In this document: positions 7,695 to 15,890 of the stretch, piece after piece
How positions within the stretch are numbered: the stretch's first letter is position 1
How the letters are laid out: the number at the start of each line of letters is the position of its first letter
Source: Occultella aeris
GTDB lineage: Bacteria > Actinomycetota > Actinomycetes > Actinomycetales > Beutenbergiaceae
Direction of reading: 5' to 3'
DNA: 64,000 nt
NCBI RefSeq assembly: GCF_902703175.1
Contig: NZ_CACRYJ010000024.1
Coordinates: forward strand, 1-64,000
Notes under the pieces: model-generated
The model's input: the letters and a program-made list of their open reading frames with translations, nothing else
Database searches by the model: none
Told to the model about the DNA's origin: nothing
Program-made: the position numbers and the translations under genes

Positions 7695-8423
7695 TCAGAG
7701 CGTCGGTTGCGCCGCGAGCGCCGCCTCGGCGGTGCGGCGTGCCCAGGCCGGGTCGTCCGCCGTCATGAAGTCGACGCCGCCGGCCAGCCCGGCCGCCACG
7801 TCGGCGTCTGCCAGGGTGGGCCAGCCGGTCACGGTGACGCCCCGCGCCTGCCAGTGCGCCACCTCGTCCCGGGTCAGCCCGGAGTAGCGCAGCGAGTAGT
7901 TCCCACAGCCCAGCTCCGCCAGGGCGGCCCGCTGGACGTCGGTGGTCTCGGTCGCGATGAGGCCGGTGCGGTACCCGGGGTCGACCCGGAGCACCTCGGC
8001 GAGCGCCTCCGGCTTGAAGCTGATGAAGATCGACTTCTCCGCGTATCCTCCCTCGGCCACCAGGTGGGCGACGGGTCCGGCGGCCTCGAGCGCCTTGATC
8101 TCGATCAGGACCGGCACGTCGATGGCGTCGAGGGCGGCCTGGATCGTCGGGATCCGCTCACCTCCCGCGAGCTCGACCTCCTGGAGCTCGGCCCAGGTGA
8201 GCTCGGCGATGGCGCCGGTGGTGCGGCCCGATCCCACGGCTGTGCGGTCGACGGTCGGGTCGTGGTGGACCACCACGTGCCCGTCCGCGGTCAGGTGCAC
8301 GTCCAGCTCGATCTGGTCCGCGCCGTCGGCGACGCCGCGTGCGAACGAGGTGAGCGTGTTCTCCGGCGCCAGGGCGCACGCGCCCCGGTGCCCGACGATC
8401 TGTGGGATCGGACCGGCGATCAT
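7695..8423 (-). CDS. Glycerophosphodiester phosphodiesterase
   Basis: 242-residue GDPD of the cytoplasmic UgpQ type. It hydrolyses glycerophosphodiesters to sn-glycerol 3-phosphate plus an alcohol. Catalytic residues are visible: H12-R13 in GHRGACALAPEN, E21, the metal ligands E39 and D41 in IELDVHL, and H54 in VVHHDP. The start overlaps the end of the solute-binding protein gene by 4 bp (ATGA), so it is translationally coupled to it. Length matches the family and no secretion signal is seen, consistent with action on imported substrate. Confidence 0.92.
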   Translation of the reverse strand: MIAGPIPQIVGHRGACALAPENTLTSFARGVADGADQIELDVHLTADGHVVVHHDPTVDRTAVGSGRTTGAIAELTWAELQEVELAGGERIPTIQAALDAIDVPVLIEIKALEAAGPVAHLVAEGGYAEKSIFISFKPEALAEVLRVDPGYRTGLIATETTDVQRAALAELGCGNYSLRYSGLTRDEVAHWQARGVTVTGWPTLADADVAAGLAGGVDFMTADDPAWARRTAEAALAAQPTL

Positions 8424-9826
8424 GAACCCTTGACCTCCTCAAGGTCTTCGCGGTTGTCCTCGATGACCTCCTCGAAGGCGGCCTGCAGGCCCTCGAGGAC
8501 GCCGGCGACATCCGCGTTGTCACCGTAGACCTGCGCCATGGCCGTGGCGAACTCGGTGGCGCCGGCCTGGTACCAGGTGGGCTCATCCGCGGTCTGGGCG
8601 TTCGGCAGCTGCTCGAGGGCAACGCCGAAGTTCGGGTTCTCGGCCACCAGGTCGGTGACCGTGTCGGTCTCGAGGGACTCGGTGACGATCGGCAGGTAGC
8701 CGGTGCCGGCGTGCCAGAACGCGGCGTTCTCCGGCTCGGCGAGGAACCGGAACAGCACGGCGCAGGCATCCTGACGCTCCTGGGACTCCGCCTTCACGAT
8801 GGACAGACCGGAGCCACCGGTGGGCACCTTCGTCTCGTCCTCGATGCCACCGAGCATGAACGCGGTGCCGATCTCGAACTCGGCGGACTCGGTGGCCCCG
8901 CGCAGGGACGCGGTGGACCCGTGGGTGCCGGCCGCCAGGCCCGTGGTGAAGTCGGTCATCGCGGACTGGGCCATGTACCCGAACCCGTCGTCGTGGATGA
9001 ACTTCGCCTTCCACTCCAGCCATTCCTGCATCGGGCCGTCGGTCACGGTCACCGTGAGCTCGTCGGAGAGCTGACCGCCCCAGGCCCAGGTGTGCGCCTG
9101 GCCGTACCAGTTGTCACCGGCGCCGAACGCGAACGGCATCAGCGGCTGACCGGCGACGCTCACGCTCTTCAGGGCCGGCGCGAACTCGGCGAGATCGGCC
9201 CAGCGGGTGGGGCCCTCGTCGGGCAGGCCGACCGCCTGGTACTGGGTCTTGTTGTAGTAGAACAGCGGCGTCGAGCGGGCGAACGGCACCACGTAGGTCC
9301 GGCCGGCCGCGACGCCCTCGTTGACGTAGTTCTGGAGGTACACGTCCAGGGACCACTCGTCGTCGAAGTAGTCGTCGAGCGGGGCGAGGGCGTCGGAGAA
9401 GTAGAACTGGATCCACTGCATCTCGGGGAAGCAGACGATGTCCGGCACCTGGCGGGCCTGCAGGGCCGCGGTGAACTTGGTGTTCAGGTCCGCGTAACTG
9501 CCCTGCGACTCCAGCGCCGCGTAGATGTCCTCCTGGGAGTCGTTGAACTTCGTGAACAGCTCCTGCAGGGCCTCGAAGTTCACGCCGGTGAACGGTGCCC
9601 AGAAGAGGATGTTGGTGCGGTCGGCGTACTGGGACGGGATCTCCGTGACCGGTGCCTGGGAGAACTCGGGACGCAGGTTCGAGCCCGCCTCGCCGTCGTC
9701 GGCGGCAGCGCCGCCGCCAGGGGCGCCGCACGCGGCCAGGCCGAGGCCCGCCGCGGAGGCGCCGAACGCCGTCAGCAGGGTTCGACGGTTCAGCATCAGC
9801 GAGGTGTCCAGACGGGACGAGGACAT
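8420..9826 (-). CDS. Family-1 extracellular solute-binding lipoprotein (Ugp-like)
   Basis: 468 residues. The N-terminus has a twin-arginine stretch (LNRRTLL) and a lipobox ending LAAC with Cys33, so it is an exported, probably Tat-dependent lipoprotein. The body has the family-1 periplasmic-binding organisation with a late QERQDACAVLFRFLAEPENAAFWHAGTGYLP-like region (split here: QERQDACAV then AAFWHAGTGYLP) typical of glycerol-3-phosphate or sugar binders. With two permeases upstream and GDPD downstream, uptake of glycerophosphodiesters or glycerol phosphate is the likely role. Confidence 0.88.
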   Translation of the reverse strand: MSSSRLDTSLMLNRRTLLTAFGASAAGLGLAACGAPGGGAAADDGEAGSNLRPEFSQAPVTEIPSQYADRTNILFWAPFTGVNFEALQELFTKFNDSQEDIYAALESQGSYADLNTKFTAALQARQVPDIVCFPEMQWIQFYFSDALAPLDDYFDDEWSLDVYLQNYVNEGVAAGRTYVVPFARSTPLFYYNKTQYQAVGLPDEGPTRWADLAEFAPALKSVSVAGQPLMPFAFGAGDNWYGQAHTWAWGGQLSDELTVTVTDGPMQEWLEWKAKFIHDDGFGYMAQSAMTDFTTGLAAGTHGSTASLRGATESAEFEIGTAFMLGGIEDETKVPTGGSGLSIVKAESQERQDACAVLFRFLAEPENAAFWHAGTGYLPIVTESLETDTVTDLVAENPNFGVALEQLPNAQTADEPTWYQAGATEFATAMAQVYGDNADVAGVLEGLQAAFEEVIEDNREDLEEVKGS

Positions 9827-9881
9827 GCGGATCTCCTGTGGGTTGCTTGGGTTCTTGAGGTCTGGTGGTGCGGGTACGGAC

Positions 9882-10817
9882 TCAGCCCTTGAGCGCGCCG
9901 GCGGCGATGCCGCCGATGATGCGCTTCTGAGCGAAGAAGAAGACGAGGAGCATCGGCAGGGCGACCATCACGGTGCCGGCCATGATCGAGCCCCAGTTGG
10001 AGTAGCCCTCCTGGCTGCGCAGGAACATCAGCCCGATCGGCAGCGTGCGCATGTCCGCCGTGGACGTCACGATCAGCGGCCAGACGAAGTCGTTCCACTT
10101 GCCGAACATCACGATCAGAGTTCCGGTGAGGATCATCGGGCGACACATCGGCAGCACCACCGACCACATCCGGCGCAGGTGCGCGGCGCCGTCGATCTTC
10201 GCGGCGTCGACGATCTCCGTCGGCACCACCCGCATCTGCTGGTAGATGAGGAACATCGCGAACGCGCTGCCGATCCCGGGCAGGATCAGACCGGCGTAGC
10301 TGTTCAGCCAGCCGAGGTGGCCCACGGTGATGTAGTTGACGAGCAACGTGACGTGCCCGGGCAGCATCAGCGAGCCGATCATCACCAGGAACAGCGGGGT
10401 CTTGAACCGGAACCGCACGAACGCGAACGCGTAGGCGGACAGGATCGCGAGCCCGATCTCCAGCGTGGTGCCGAAGAACGTCGTGATGATCGAGTTGATG
10501 AAGAACCGGTCGAACGGGGCCGAGCGCCACGCCTCGGCGAAGTTCTCCGGCTCGAGGATCGTCGGGATCCACTGCAGCGGGTAGGAGTAGATCTCGTTCT
10601 CGGCCTTCAGGGCGGAGCTGAACAGCCAGTACAGCGGCAGCACGAACACCGCGATCACGAGCGCGAGAGCCAGGTACTGCAGTACCCGCAGCGCCGGGTT
10701 GTGCACCACCTTGCGGTTCGGCGCGCGGGGAACATCGGTCTCGGCGGGGTCCGTCGGCTCCGCAGGGTTCACCGTCGGCGCCGGCGCGGTGACGGGAGGC
10801 TTTATGTCGAGGCTCAT
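9882..10817 (-). CDS. ABC transporter permease, MalG/UgpE type
   Basis: 311 residues with six predicted membrane spans. The EAA loop near residue 200 reads EIVDAAKIDGAAHLRRMWSVVLP, the contact site for the ATPase subunit. The C-terminus ends GGIAAGALKG, as is common in this family. The ATG at 10815-10817 overlaps the stop of the upstream permease gene by 4 bp. An N-terminal Pro/Ala-rich tail of about 35 residues precedes the first helix. No ATPase gene lies nearby, so a shared MsmK/UgpC-like ATPase elsewhere is inferred. Confidence 0.9.
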   Translation of the reverse strand: MSLDIKPPVTAPAPTVNPAEPTDPAETDVPRAPNRKVVHNPALRVLQYLALALVIAVFVLPLYWLFSSALKAENEIYSYPLQWIPTILEPENFAEAWRSAPFDRFFINSIITTFFGTTLEIGLAILSAYAFAFVRFRFKTPLFLVMIGSLMLPGHVTLLVNYITVGHLGWLNSYAGLILPGIGSAFAMFLIYQQMRVVPTEIVDAAKIDGAAHLRRMWSVVLPMCRPMILTGTLIVMFGKWNDFVWPLIVTSTADMRTLPIGLMFLRSQEGYSNWGSIMAGTVMVALPMLLVFFFAQKRIIGGIAAGALKG

Positions 10818-11776
10818 GAGTAGTGCACCTGCCTGCCCTGCGCACGGGCCTGGATGAGGGTGACGACGAGCAGGATCAGGAACAGCACCGTGGCCGCCGC
10901 GGCCGAGGTCCCGACGTCGAACTTCTTGAACGCCTCCTCGTAGACCATCCAGTTCAGGGTCGTCGAGGAGGAGCCGGGCCCACCGTCGGTGAGGGTGGCG
11001 ATGATGTCGAACGCCTGCGCGGCGCTGATGATCCCGGTGACGGACAGGAAGAACGTGACCGGCGAGAGCAGCGGCCGGGTGATGTACCAGAACAGCTTCC
11101 GGCCCCGCGCGCCGTCGAGCTCGGCGGCCTCGTAGACGTCCTGCGGCAGGTCCTGGATGGCCGTGTAGTAGATGATCGTGACGAAGCCGAGGCGCTGCCA
11201 CGAGTACGCGATGATGACCGCCCACAGCGACCAGTCCGAGGTGGTGGTCCAGTTCGGCGAGTCCAGACCGACCATGTTGAACAGCCACCGGCTCAGGCCG
11301 TAGGTGGGGTCGAACATGAACAGCCACAGGACGCCGACGGCCGCGCCGGGCAGCATGTGCGGGGCGAACGCCATGGTGCGGGCGAACCCGGAGAACTTCA
11401 GCCGCTGGGCGAGCAGCTGCCCGACCCCGAGCCCGAGCACCAGCGTCCCGCCGACCGCCACCAGGGTGAACAGCAGCGTGTTGGCGAGCACCTCGGCGAA
11501 CCGGGGGCTGGCGAACATCCGCTGGTAGTTCTCCAGACCGACCCACTCCGGGAACGGGGCCACGAGGTCCCAGTCCATGAAGCTGAGGATGAAGTTGTAG
11601 GCCGTCGGGTAGTACGAGAAGACCACGATCGCCGCGATGTTCGGCAGGATCAGGACCAGGAAGAGAATGGCCTCGCGCCGGTTCGAGCGGCGACGCTCGG
11701 GCGTCACGGGCCGCTGGGGCGGCTTCGCCGCCTTCGACTTCCCGACGGCGATCGGCGCCTTGGTCAGCGCGCTCAC
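10814..11776 (-). CDS. ABC transporter permease, MalF/UgpA type
   Basis: About 320 residues, six membrane spans, with the EAA loop DVYEAAELDGARGRKLFWYITRP and the NGGPG-like motif TDGGPGSSSTT common to UgpA/MalF. It is the first gene of the five-gene Ugp-like operon. GTG at 11774-11776 (VSALTK) is chosen as start; a GTG six codons earlier is also possible. A strong AGGAGG lies about 40 bp upstream of the chosen GTG and has no in-frame start at normal distance, so the true start or leader needs care. Confidence 0.87.
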   Translation of the reverse strand: MSALTKAPIAVGKSKAAKPPQRPVTPERRRSNRREAILFLVLILPNIAAIVVFSYYPTAYNFILSFMDWDLVAPFPEWVGLENYQRMFASPRFAEVLANTLLFTLVAVGGTLVLGLGVGQLLAQRLKFSGFARTMAFAPHMLPGAAVGVLWLFMFDPTYGLSRWLFNMVGLDSPNWTTTSDWSLWAVIIAYSWQRLGFVTIIYYTAIQDLPQDVYEAAELDGARGRKLFWYITRPLLSPVTFFLSVTGIISAAQAFDIIATLTDGGPGSSSTTLNWMVYEEAFKKFDVGTSAAAATVLFLILLVVTLIQARAQGRQVHYS

Positions 11777-11882
11777 GGACGCCTGCCGAGACACTGGGTT
11801 GAATCGAGCACCGGTACCTCCTGAAAGCCCGGAACGTGTTCCGCGGGCCGTTGGGAAACGTACGAGCCGAGGGTGAATACCA

Positions 11883-11921
11883 GAGCGTCGGTAGTCGACG
11901 CTCCGGTGAACACCGGTGAAC
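11883..11921 (-). promoter_or_regulatory. Candidate control region of the Ugp-like operon
   Basis: Two signals sit side by side upstream of the permease gene. At 11883-11903 is a perfect inverted repeat with 8-bp arms, GAGCGTCG-N5-CGACGCTC. At 11905-11921 are two direct copies of GGTGAAC (GTTCACC on the minus strand), 10 bp apart. GTTCACC direct repeats are the core of the actinobacterial PHO box recognised by PhoP, though there the period is 11 bp. Phosphate-starvation control would suit a glycerophosphodiester operon; this is inference. Confidence 0.4.
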
Positions 11922-12030
11922 GAGCCGACGAACCCGCAGGTCAGGCGCCCCGGGCAGGCGGCTTTGTGACGTGGCGCACACGGGCACCGTTGCAGATGCC
12001 GCAACCGGGGAGGTTCGTGAAGCGGACTTC

Positions 12031-12065
12031 AGGAAGTGCCTCGCGCGTGAGGAAGTACCTCACGC
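12031..12065. promoter_or_regulatory. Paired AGGAAGTRCCTC elements and palindrome
   Basis: The roughly 430-bp stretch 11777-12206 has no gene. Besides the elements at 11883-11921 it holds two near-identical copies of AGGAAGTRCCTC (12031-12042 and 12051-12062). The second lies within a perfect palindrome, GCGTGAGG-AAGTA-CCTCACGC (12045-12065). The paired, partly palindromic form suggests binding sites of a dimeric regulator. A weak terminator for the TauE/SafE gene ending at 12207 is less likely, as no T-run follows. Confidence 0.35.
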
Positions 12066-12206
12066 CGTCAGGCAGACCCGCAGGCCCGAAGAAGAAGTCT
12101 CTACCGTTCTGGCTCAGTCGCGAGGGCCTACCTCACCGCGGGAGGTCCTGTCTGGACGCGCCCGGCGGGCTCACGGCCGCACTCGCGTCACGGCGGTGCT
12201 CGGGGC

Positions 12207-12944
12207 TCAGATCCCAGCGAGCAGTCCCCGCAGCAGGGTCGCAGCGCCGCCGGCGTACGCCATCACGATCACGACCACCCGGGCTGCCGCCGGGCCCACC
12301 CGCCGCGCGAGGACCATCCCGACCGCCAGGCCGAGGAGCACCGCGAGCGCCACTCCCAGCCAGATCGACCAGCCGAGCGCCGCGAACGCCTCGGGGGCGC
12401 CGATGCCCTTGACCGCGAGCGAGACGAGGCCCATCACGAGGAAGACCGGTTGCAGGGTTGCGGCGAAGGACAGTTGCGACCAGCGCGAGGCCACGCCGTA
12501 GACGCTGAGGGCCGGGCCACCCACCCCGGCGGTGACGTTCATGAACCCGGATGCCCCGCCGAACGCGAGCATCGGCGCCCGGCCTGACATGGTGCCGAGC
12601 CGGGCGGCCAGGAACGACGCCGACATCCCGAGCAGCACGGCGAGCCCGATGCCGATATCCAGGACCCGGTCGGCGACGTTCAGCGCCACCCACGCCCCGG
12701 GGATCGTGCCCACGAGCGCGCCCGCCGTCAGGAAGCGGAACCGCTGCCAGTCGATCAGGTCGCGCAGCCGCACCAGCAGGAGCAGGGACGACAGCGTCCC
12801 ACCCGCGTTCGCGACCACGACGCCGTCGAACGGTCCGAGCAGCAGGACCAGGAACGGCGCCGAGACCAGGGCGAAGCCGAGGCCGGTGATGCGCTGCAGG
12901 GCCGCCCCCGCCACCACGGCGAGCAGTGCCAGCGCGACGATCAT
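12207..12944 (-). CDS. TauE/SafE family permease
   Basis: 245-residue membrane protein of the sulfite exporter TauE/SafE family with about seven or eight hydrophobic segments. Each half shows the family's glycine-rich repeat, the first as GAALQRITGLGFALVSAPFL (residues about 13-32), the second as GGASGFMNVTAGVGGPALSVY. Substrates of characterised members include organosulfonates and sulfite; here none is indicated by neighbours. ATG 12942-12944 starts directly at the first helix. It is divergently placed from the YigZ gene. Confidence 0.88.
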   Translation of the reverse strand: MIVALALLAVVAGAALQRITGLGFALVSAPFLVLLLGPFDGVVVANAGGTLSSLLLLVRLRDLIDWQRFRFLTAGALVGTIPGAWVALNVADRVLDIGIGLAVLLGMSASFLAARLGTMSGRAPMLAFGGASGFMNVTAGVGGPALSVYGVASRWSQLSFAATLQPVFLVMGLVSLAVKGIGAPEAFAALGWSIWLGVALAVLLGLAVGMVLARRVGPAAARVVVIVMAYAGGAATLLRGLLAGI

Positions 12945-13091
12945 GGGCGGGACCCCTCGGACGGGTCCGTTGTGCTGGTGATGGTGCTGACCTCCGCTGC
13001 CGCGCTCACGTCCGGCGACCCTATCTCGCCGACGGGCGGCACTTGGACGGCGCCCGGACCGGCGCCCGGACAGCTGCGGGAGGATGGGGAG

Positions 13092-13757
13092 ATGACCGAT
13101 CTGACCCTGCGCGGCGGCCCCGGTGCGCGCCTGGATGCCGAGATCGAGGTGAAGCGCTCGCGCTTCCTGTGCCGACTCGTCAGGGTGAGCGACGAGGACG
13201 AGGCGAGGGCCGCCGTCGAGCGGGCCCGCAAGGAGCACCACGGCGCCCGGCACCACTGCTCGGCGTTCGTGCTCGGCGGCTCCGGTGAGCCGGGGCAGGT
13301 ACGCCGGTCCAATGACGACGGCGAGCCGTCCGGCACCGCCGGTGCCCCGATGCTCGAGGCCCTGACCGGACGCGGCCTGATCGATTGCGCGGCGGTGGTG
13401 ACGCGGTACTTCGGTGGCGTTCTGCTGGGGGCGGGCGGGCTGGTGCGGGCCTACTCCGATGCGGTCCTGGCCGCCGCCGACACAGCGGCTTCGAATGGTC
13501 TGCTGGTGGCCCGCGAGCGCCGGGACCTGTACTCGGTCGCGTTGCCGCACGCCGACGCCGGCCGAGTGGAGGCAGAGCTCCGCCGTCATGCCGGGGTGAT
13601 GGTCCTGGACACGACCTACGACGAGCGGGCCGTGCTGCGGCTGGCCGGGGACGGCGGTGAGCTGGCGGCGCTCGTGGCCGCTGCCACCTCCGGAGCGGGC
13701 GACCTGGTGCCGCTTGGCCACCAGTGGGTGGACGCCGAGACGACGGCTTCGAACTAG
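13092..13757 (+). CDS. YigZ / IMPACT family protein
   Basis: 221 residues. The UPF0029/Impact N-terminal domain has the characteristic motifs KRSRFLCRLVRV, HHCSAFVLG, SNDDGEPSGTAGAPML and VVTRYFGGVLLGAGGLVRAYSDA. The C-terminal part matches the small DUF1949-like domain. The molecular role of bacterial YigZ is not settled; translation-related functions have been proposed from the eukaryotic homologue. ATG 13092 follows GGGGAG. It ends just before the iron box of the next unit. Confidence 0.9.
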   Translation: MTDLTLRGGPGARLDAEIEVKRSRFLCRLVRVSDEDEARAAVERARKEHHGARHHCSAFVLGGSGEPGQVRRSNDDGEPSGTAGAPMLEALTGRGLIDCAAVVTRYFGGVLLGAGGLVRAYSDAVLAAADTAASNGLLVARERRDLYSVALPHADAGRVEAELRRHAGVMVLDTTYDERAVLRLAGDGGELAALVAAATSGAGDLVPLGHQWVDAETTASN

Positions 13758-13760
13758 GGG

Positions 13761-13779
13761 TAAGGTAAGGCTCGCCTCA
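13761..13779 (+). promoter_or_regulatory. IdeR/DmdR-type iron box
   Basis: The 19-bp TAAGGTAAGGCTCGCCTCA matches the actinobacterial iron-box consensus TTAGGTTAGGCTAACCTAA closely in its left half and keeps the central GGCT. It sits 24 bp before the GTG start of the siderophore-interacting protein, so Fe(II)-IdeR repression is the expected control. Confidence 0.8.
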
Positions 13780-13803
13780 GTTCCGATCGGTCAGGAGTCC
13801 ACG

Positions 13804-14640
13804 GTGGTTCGCACGAACATGACGGCGGTGCGGTCGAAGCCGGTGACGACGACGCTCGTCACCCTTGAGGTGCTGCGCAGCGAGCGGATCTCGCCGAGCT
13901 TCGCGCGCGTGAGCCTCGGCGGGCGCGACATCGAGCACTTCGTCCCGATGGGCTACGACCAGTGGTTCCGCCTGTTCATCCCGATCACGGACCCCGAGTC
14001 GCTGGGCTGGGTGCCCAGCAAGCTGGACACACTCAGCTACCTGAAGTATCTGACCCACGCCAAGACCGAGCGGCCGGTGCTGCGCAACTACACGGTGCGC
14101 GCGTACCGGCCGGACGGCCCGCTCGGTCCGGAGCTCGACATCGACTTCGTGCTGCACGGCAGCGCCGCGGACGGGACGGCCGGGCCGGCCGCATCGTGGG
14201 CGGAGACCTGCTCGCCGGGGGACGTGGTCGCCATCCTCGACGAGGGCATCGCGTTCCGCGCCGAGCCCGAACCGGGGCGGGTGCTGCTCGTCGGGGACGA
14301 GACGGCGCTGCCCGCCATCGCCGGGATCCTCGCCTCGCTGCCCGGGACGACCACCGGCCGGGCGCTGATCGAGATCCCAGCCGAGGGCGACCAGCAAGTG
14401 CTCGAAGGGCCCGACGGCGTCGAGGTCACCTGGGTGGTCCGGGACGACGTCCATCACACCCCGGGCCGCGCGGTGCTCGCCGCGGCGCAGGCGCTGCCGT
14501 CGCCGGCCGCGGGCACCTACGCGTGGGTGGCCGGCGAGCAGACGCTGCCCGTCGCGCTGCGCCGGCACCTGGTCCGGGGCGGCGCCGGGAAGGACGACGT
14601 CACGTTCTCCGGATACTGGAAGGCGTCCAGGCGGCACTGA
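13804..14640 (+). CDS. Siderophore-interacting protein (ferric-siderophore reductase)
   Basis: 278-residue flavoprotein of the ViuB/SIP family, which reduces ferric siderophores in the cytoplasm to release iron. The FAD-binding N-terminal barrel includes VLRNYTVRAYR (the RxYT/S-type flavin motif) and DIDFVLHG. The C-terminal part has the NAD(P)H-binding GDETALPAIAGILASLP and ends with the SIP signature DDVTFSGYWKASRRH. GTG 13804 is preferred: AGGAG lies six bases upstream, while the next ATG (13819) has no RBS. It is followed by the siderophore importer, which has its own iron box. Confidence 0.92.
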   Translation: MVRTNMTAVRSKPVTTTLVTLEVLRSERISPSFARVSLGGRDIEHFVPMGYDQWFRLFIPITDPESLGWVPSKLDTLSYLKYLTHAKTERPVLRNYTVRAYRPDGPLGPELDIDFVLHGSAADGTAGPAASWAETCSPGDVVAILDEGIAFRAEPEPGRVLLVGDETALPAIAGILASLPGTTTGRALIEIPAEGDQQVLEGPDGVEVTWVVRDDVHHTPGRAVLAAAQALPSPAAGTYAWVAGEQTLPVALRRHLVRGGAGKDDVTFSGYWKASRRH

Positions 14641-14726
14641 CCGCGGGCGGCAGGCGCACGGCGGCGATCCATGACGACGCACACCGGATCCCCGCGGCTG
14701 GCGTTGTCGGCGCACCGGCGCGAGTG

Positions 14727-14745
14727 TTAGGGTCGCCATACCTAA
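14727..14745 (+). promoter_or_regulatory. IdeR/DmdR-type iron box
   Basis: TTAGGGTCGCCATACCTAA keeps the palindromic ends TTAGG and CCTAA of the 19-bp iron box with correct spacing. It lies about 90 bp before the GTG start of the siderophore-binding lipoprotein, giving the importer operon its own iron-responsive promoter. Confidence 0.75.
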
Positions 14746-14837
14746 GCGCCAGGGTGGTTCTCCGGGCGCCCCAGGGGACCGCCGCGTGCGGCCCCTCCCC
14801 TTCCTTGTTCCCACACCGAGAGTGGAGTCCGTTTCCC

Positions 14838-15890
14838 GTGCGTTCCTATCGACCCCTGGCTGTGGCCGTCGCCGCGGCGGCCGCCCTGACCCTCGCCGCG
14901 TGCGGCTCCACCGCTGACGGCGCCGAAGGTTCCGCCGACGCCGACGATGCCGCCACCACGGCCGACTCGGGGGCCGAGTACCCGATCACCATCGAGCACG
15001 CGCTCGGCACCACCGTGATCGAGTCCCAGCCGGAGCGGGTCGCCACGGTGAACTGGGCCAACCACGAGGTGCCGCTGGCGCTCGGCGTGGTCCCGGTCGG
15101 CATGGCCGCCGCGAACTTCGGCGACGACGACGGCGACGGCCTGCTGCCGTGGGTCGAGGAGAAGCTGGAGGAGCTCGGCGGCGAGGCTCCGGTGCTGTTC
15201 GACGAGACCGACGGCATCGACTTCGAGGCCGTCGGGGACACCGCCCCGGACGTCATCCTGGCCGCCTACTCCGGTCTGACCCAGGAGGACTACGACACCC
15301 TCAGCGAGATCGCCCCGGTGGTGCCCTACCCCGAGGCCCCGTGGGCGACCCCGTGGCGCGAGATCATCGAGGTGAACGCGACCGCGATGGGCATGGCCGC
15401 GGAGGGCGAGGAGCTCGTCGCCTCCCTCGAGACCGAGATCGCCGAGGCCGCGGCGGCCTACCCGCAGCTCGAGGGCCGCTCGGCGATGTTCCTCACCCAC
15501 GTGGACACCACGGACCTCAGCGAGGTCAGCTTCTACACCACGCATGACACCCGGGCCCTCTTCTTCGAGGATCTCGGCCTGAGCACGCCGGAGTCGATCG
15601 CGACCGCGTCCGCGGAGACCGACCAGTTCGCCCTCACCCAGAGCGCCGAGCAGGCCGACGCGTTCAACGACGTCGACATCATCGTCACCTACGGCGGCGA
15701 CGAGCTCGTCACCGCCCTCGAGGCGGACCCGCTGCTGTCCCAGATGCCGGCCGTCGAGAACGGGGCGATCGTGAACCTGCCGGGCGAAAGCCCGCTCGGC
15801 ACCGCCGCGAACCCGACCCCGCTGTCCATCTCCTGGATCCTCGACGACTACCTGGCCCTGCTGGGTGAGGCGGCCGACGCCTCTCAGTGA
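14838..15890 (+). CDS. Iron-siderophore ABC transporter solute-binding lipoprotein
   Basis: 350 residues. A short signal peptide ends in lipobox LAAC with Cys22, followed by an acidic Ala/Asp-rich linker. The family-8 (BtuF/FepB-like) binding fold is seen in RVATVNWANHEVPLALGVVPVG and the later PDVILAAYSG and IIVTYGG segments. It captures ferric siderophore at the cell surface and hands it to the two FecCD permeases downstream. Its stop overlaps the GTG of the first permease by 4 bp. Control is by the iron box at 14727. Confidence 0.92.
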   Translation: MRSYRPLAVAVAAAAALTLAACGSTADGAEGSADADDAATTADSGAEYPITIEHALGTTVIESQPERVATVNWANHEVPLALGVVPVGMAAANFGDDDGDGLLPWVEEKLEELGGEAPVLFDETDGIDFEAVGDTAPDVILAAYSGLTQEDYDTLSEIAPVVPYPEAPWATPWREIIEVNATAMGMAAEGEELVASLETEIAEAAAAYPQLEGRSAMFLTHVDTTDLSEVSFYTTHDTRALFFEDLGLSTPESIATASAETDQFALTQSAEQADAFNDVDIIVTYGGDELVTALEADPLLSQMPAVENGAIVNLPGESPLGTAANPTPLSISWILDDYLALLGEAADASQ

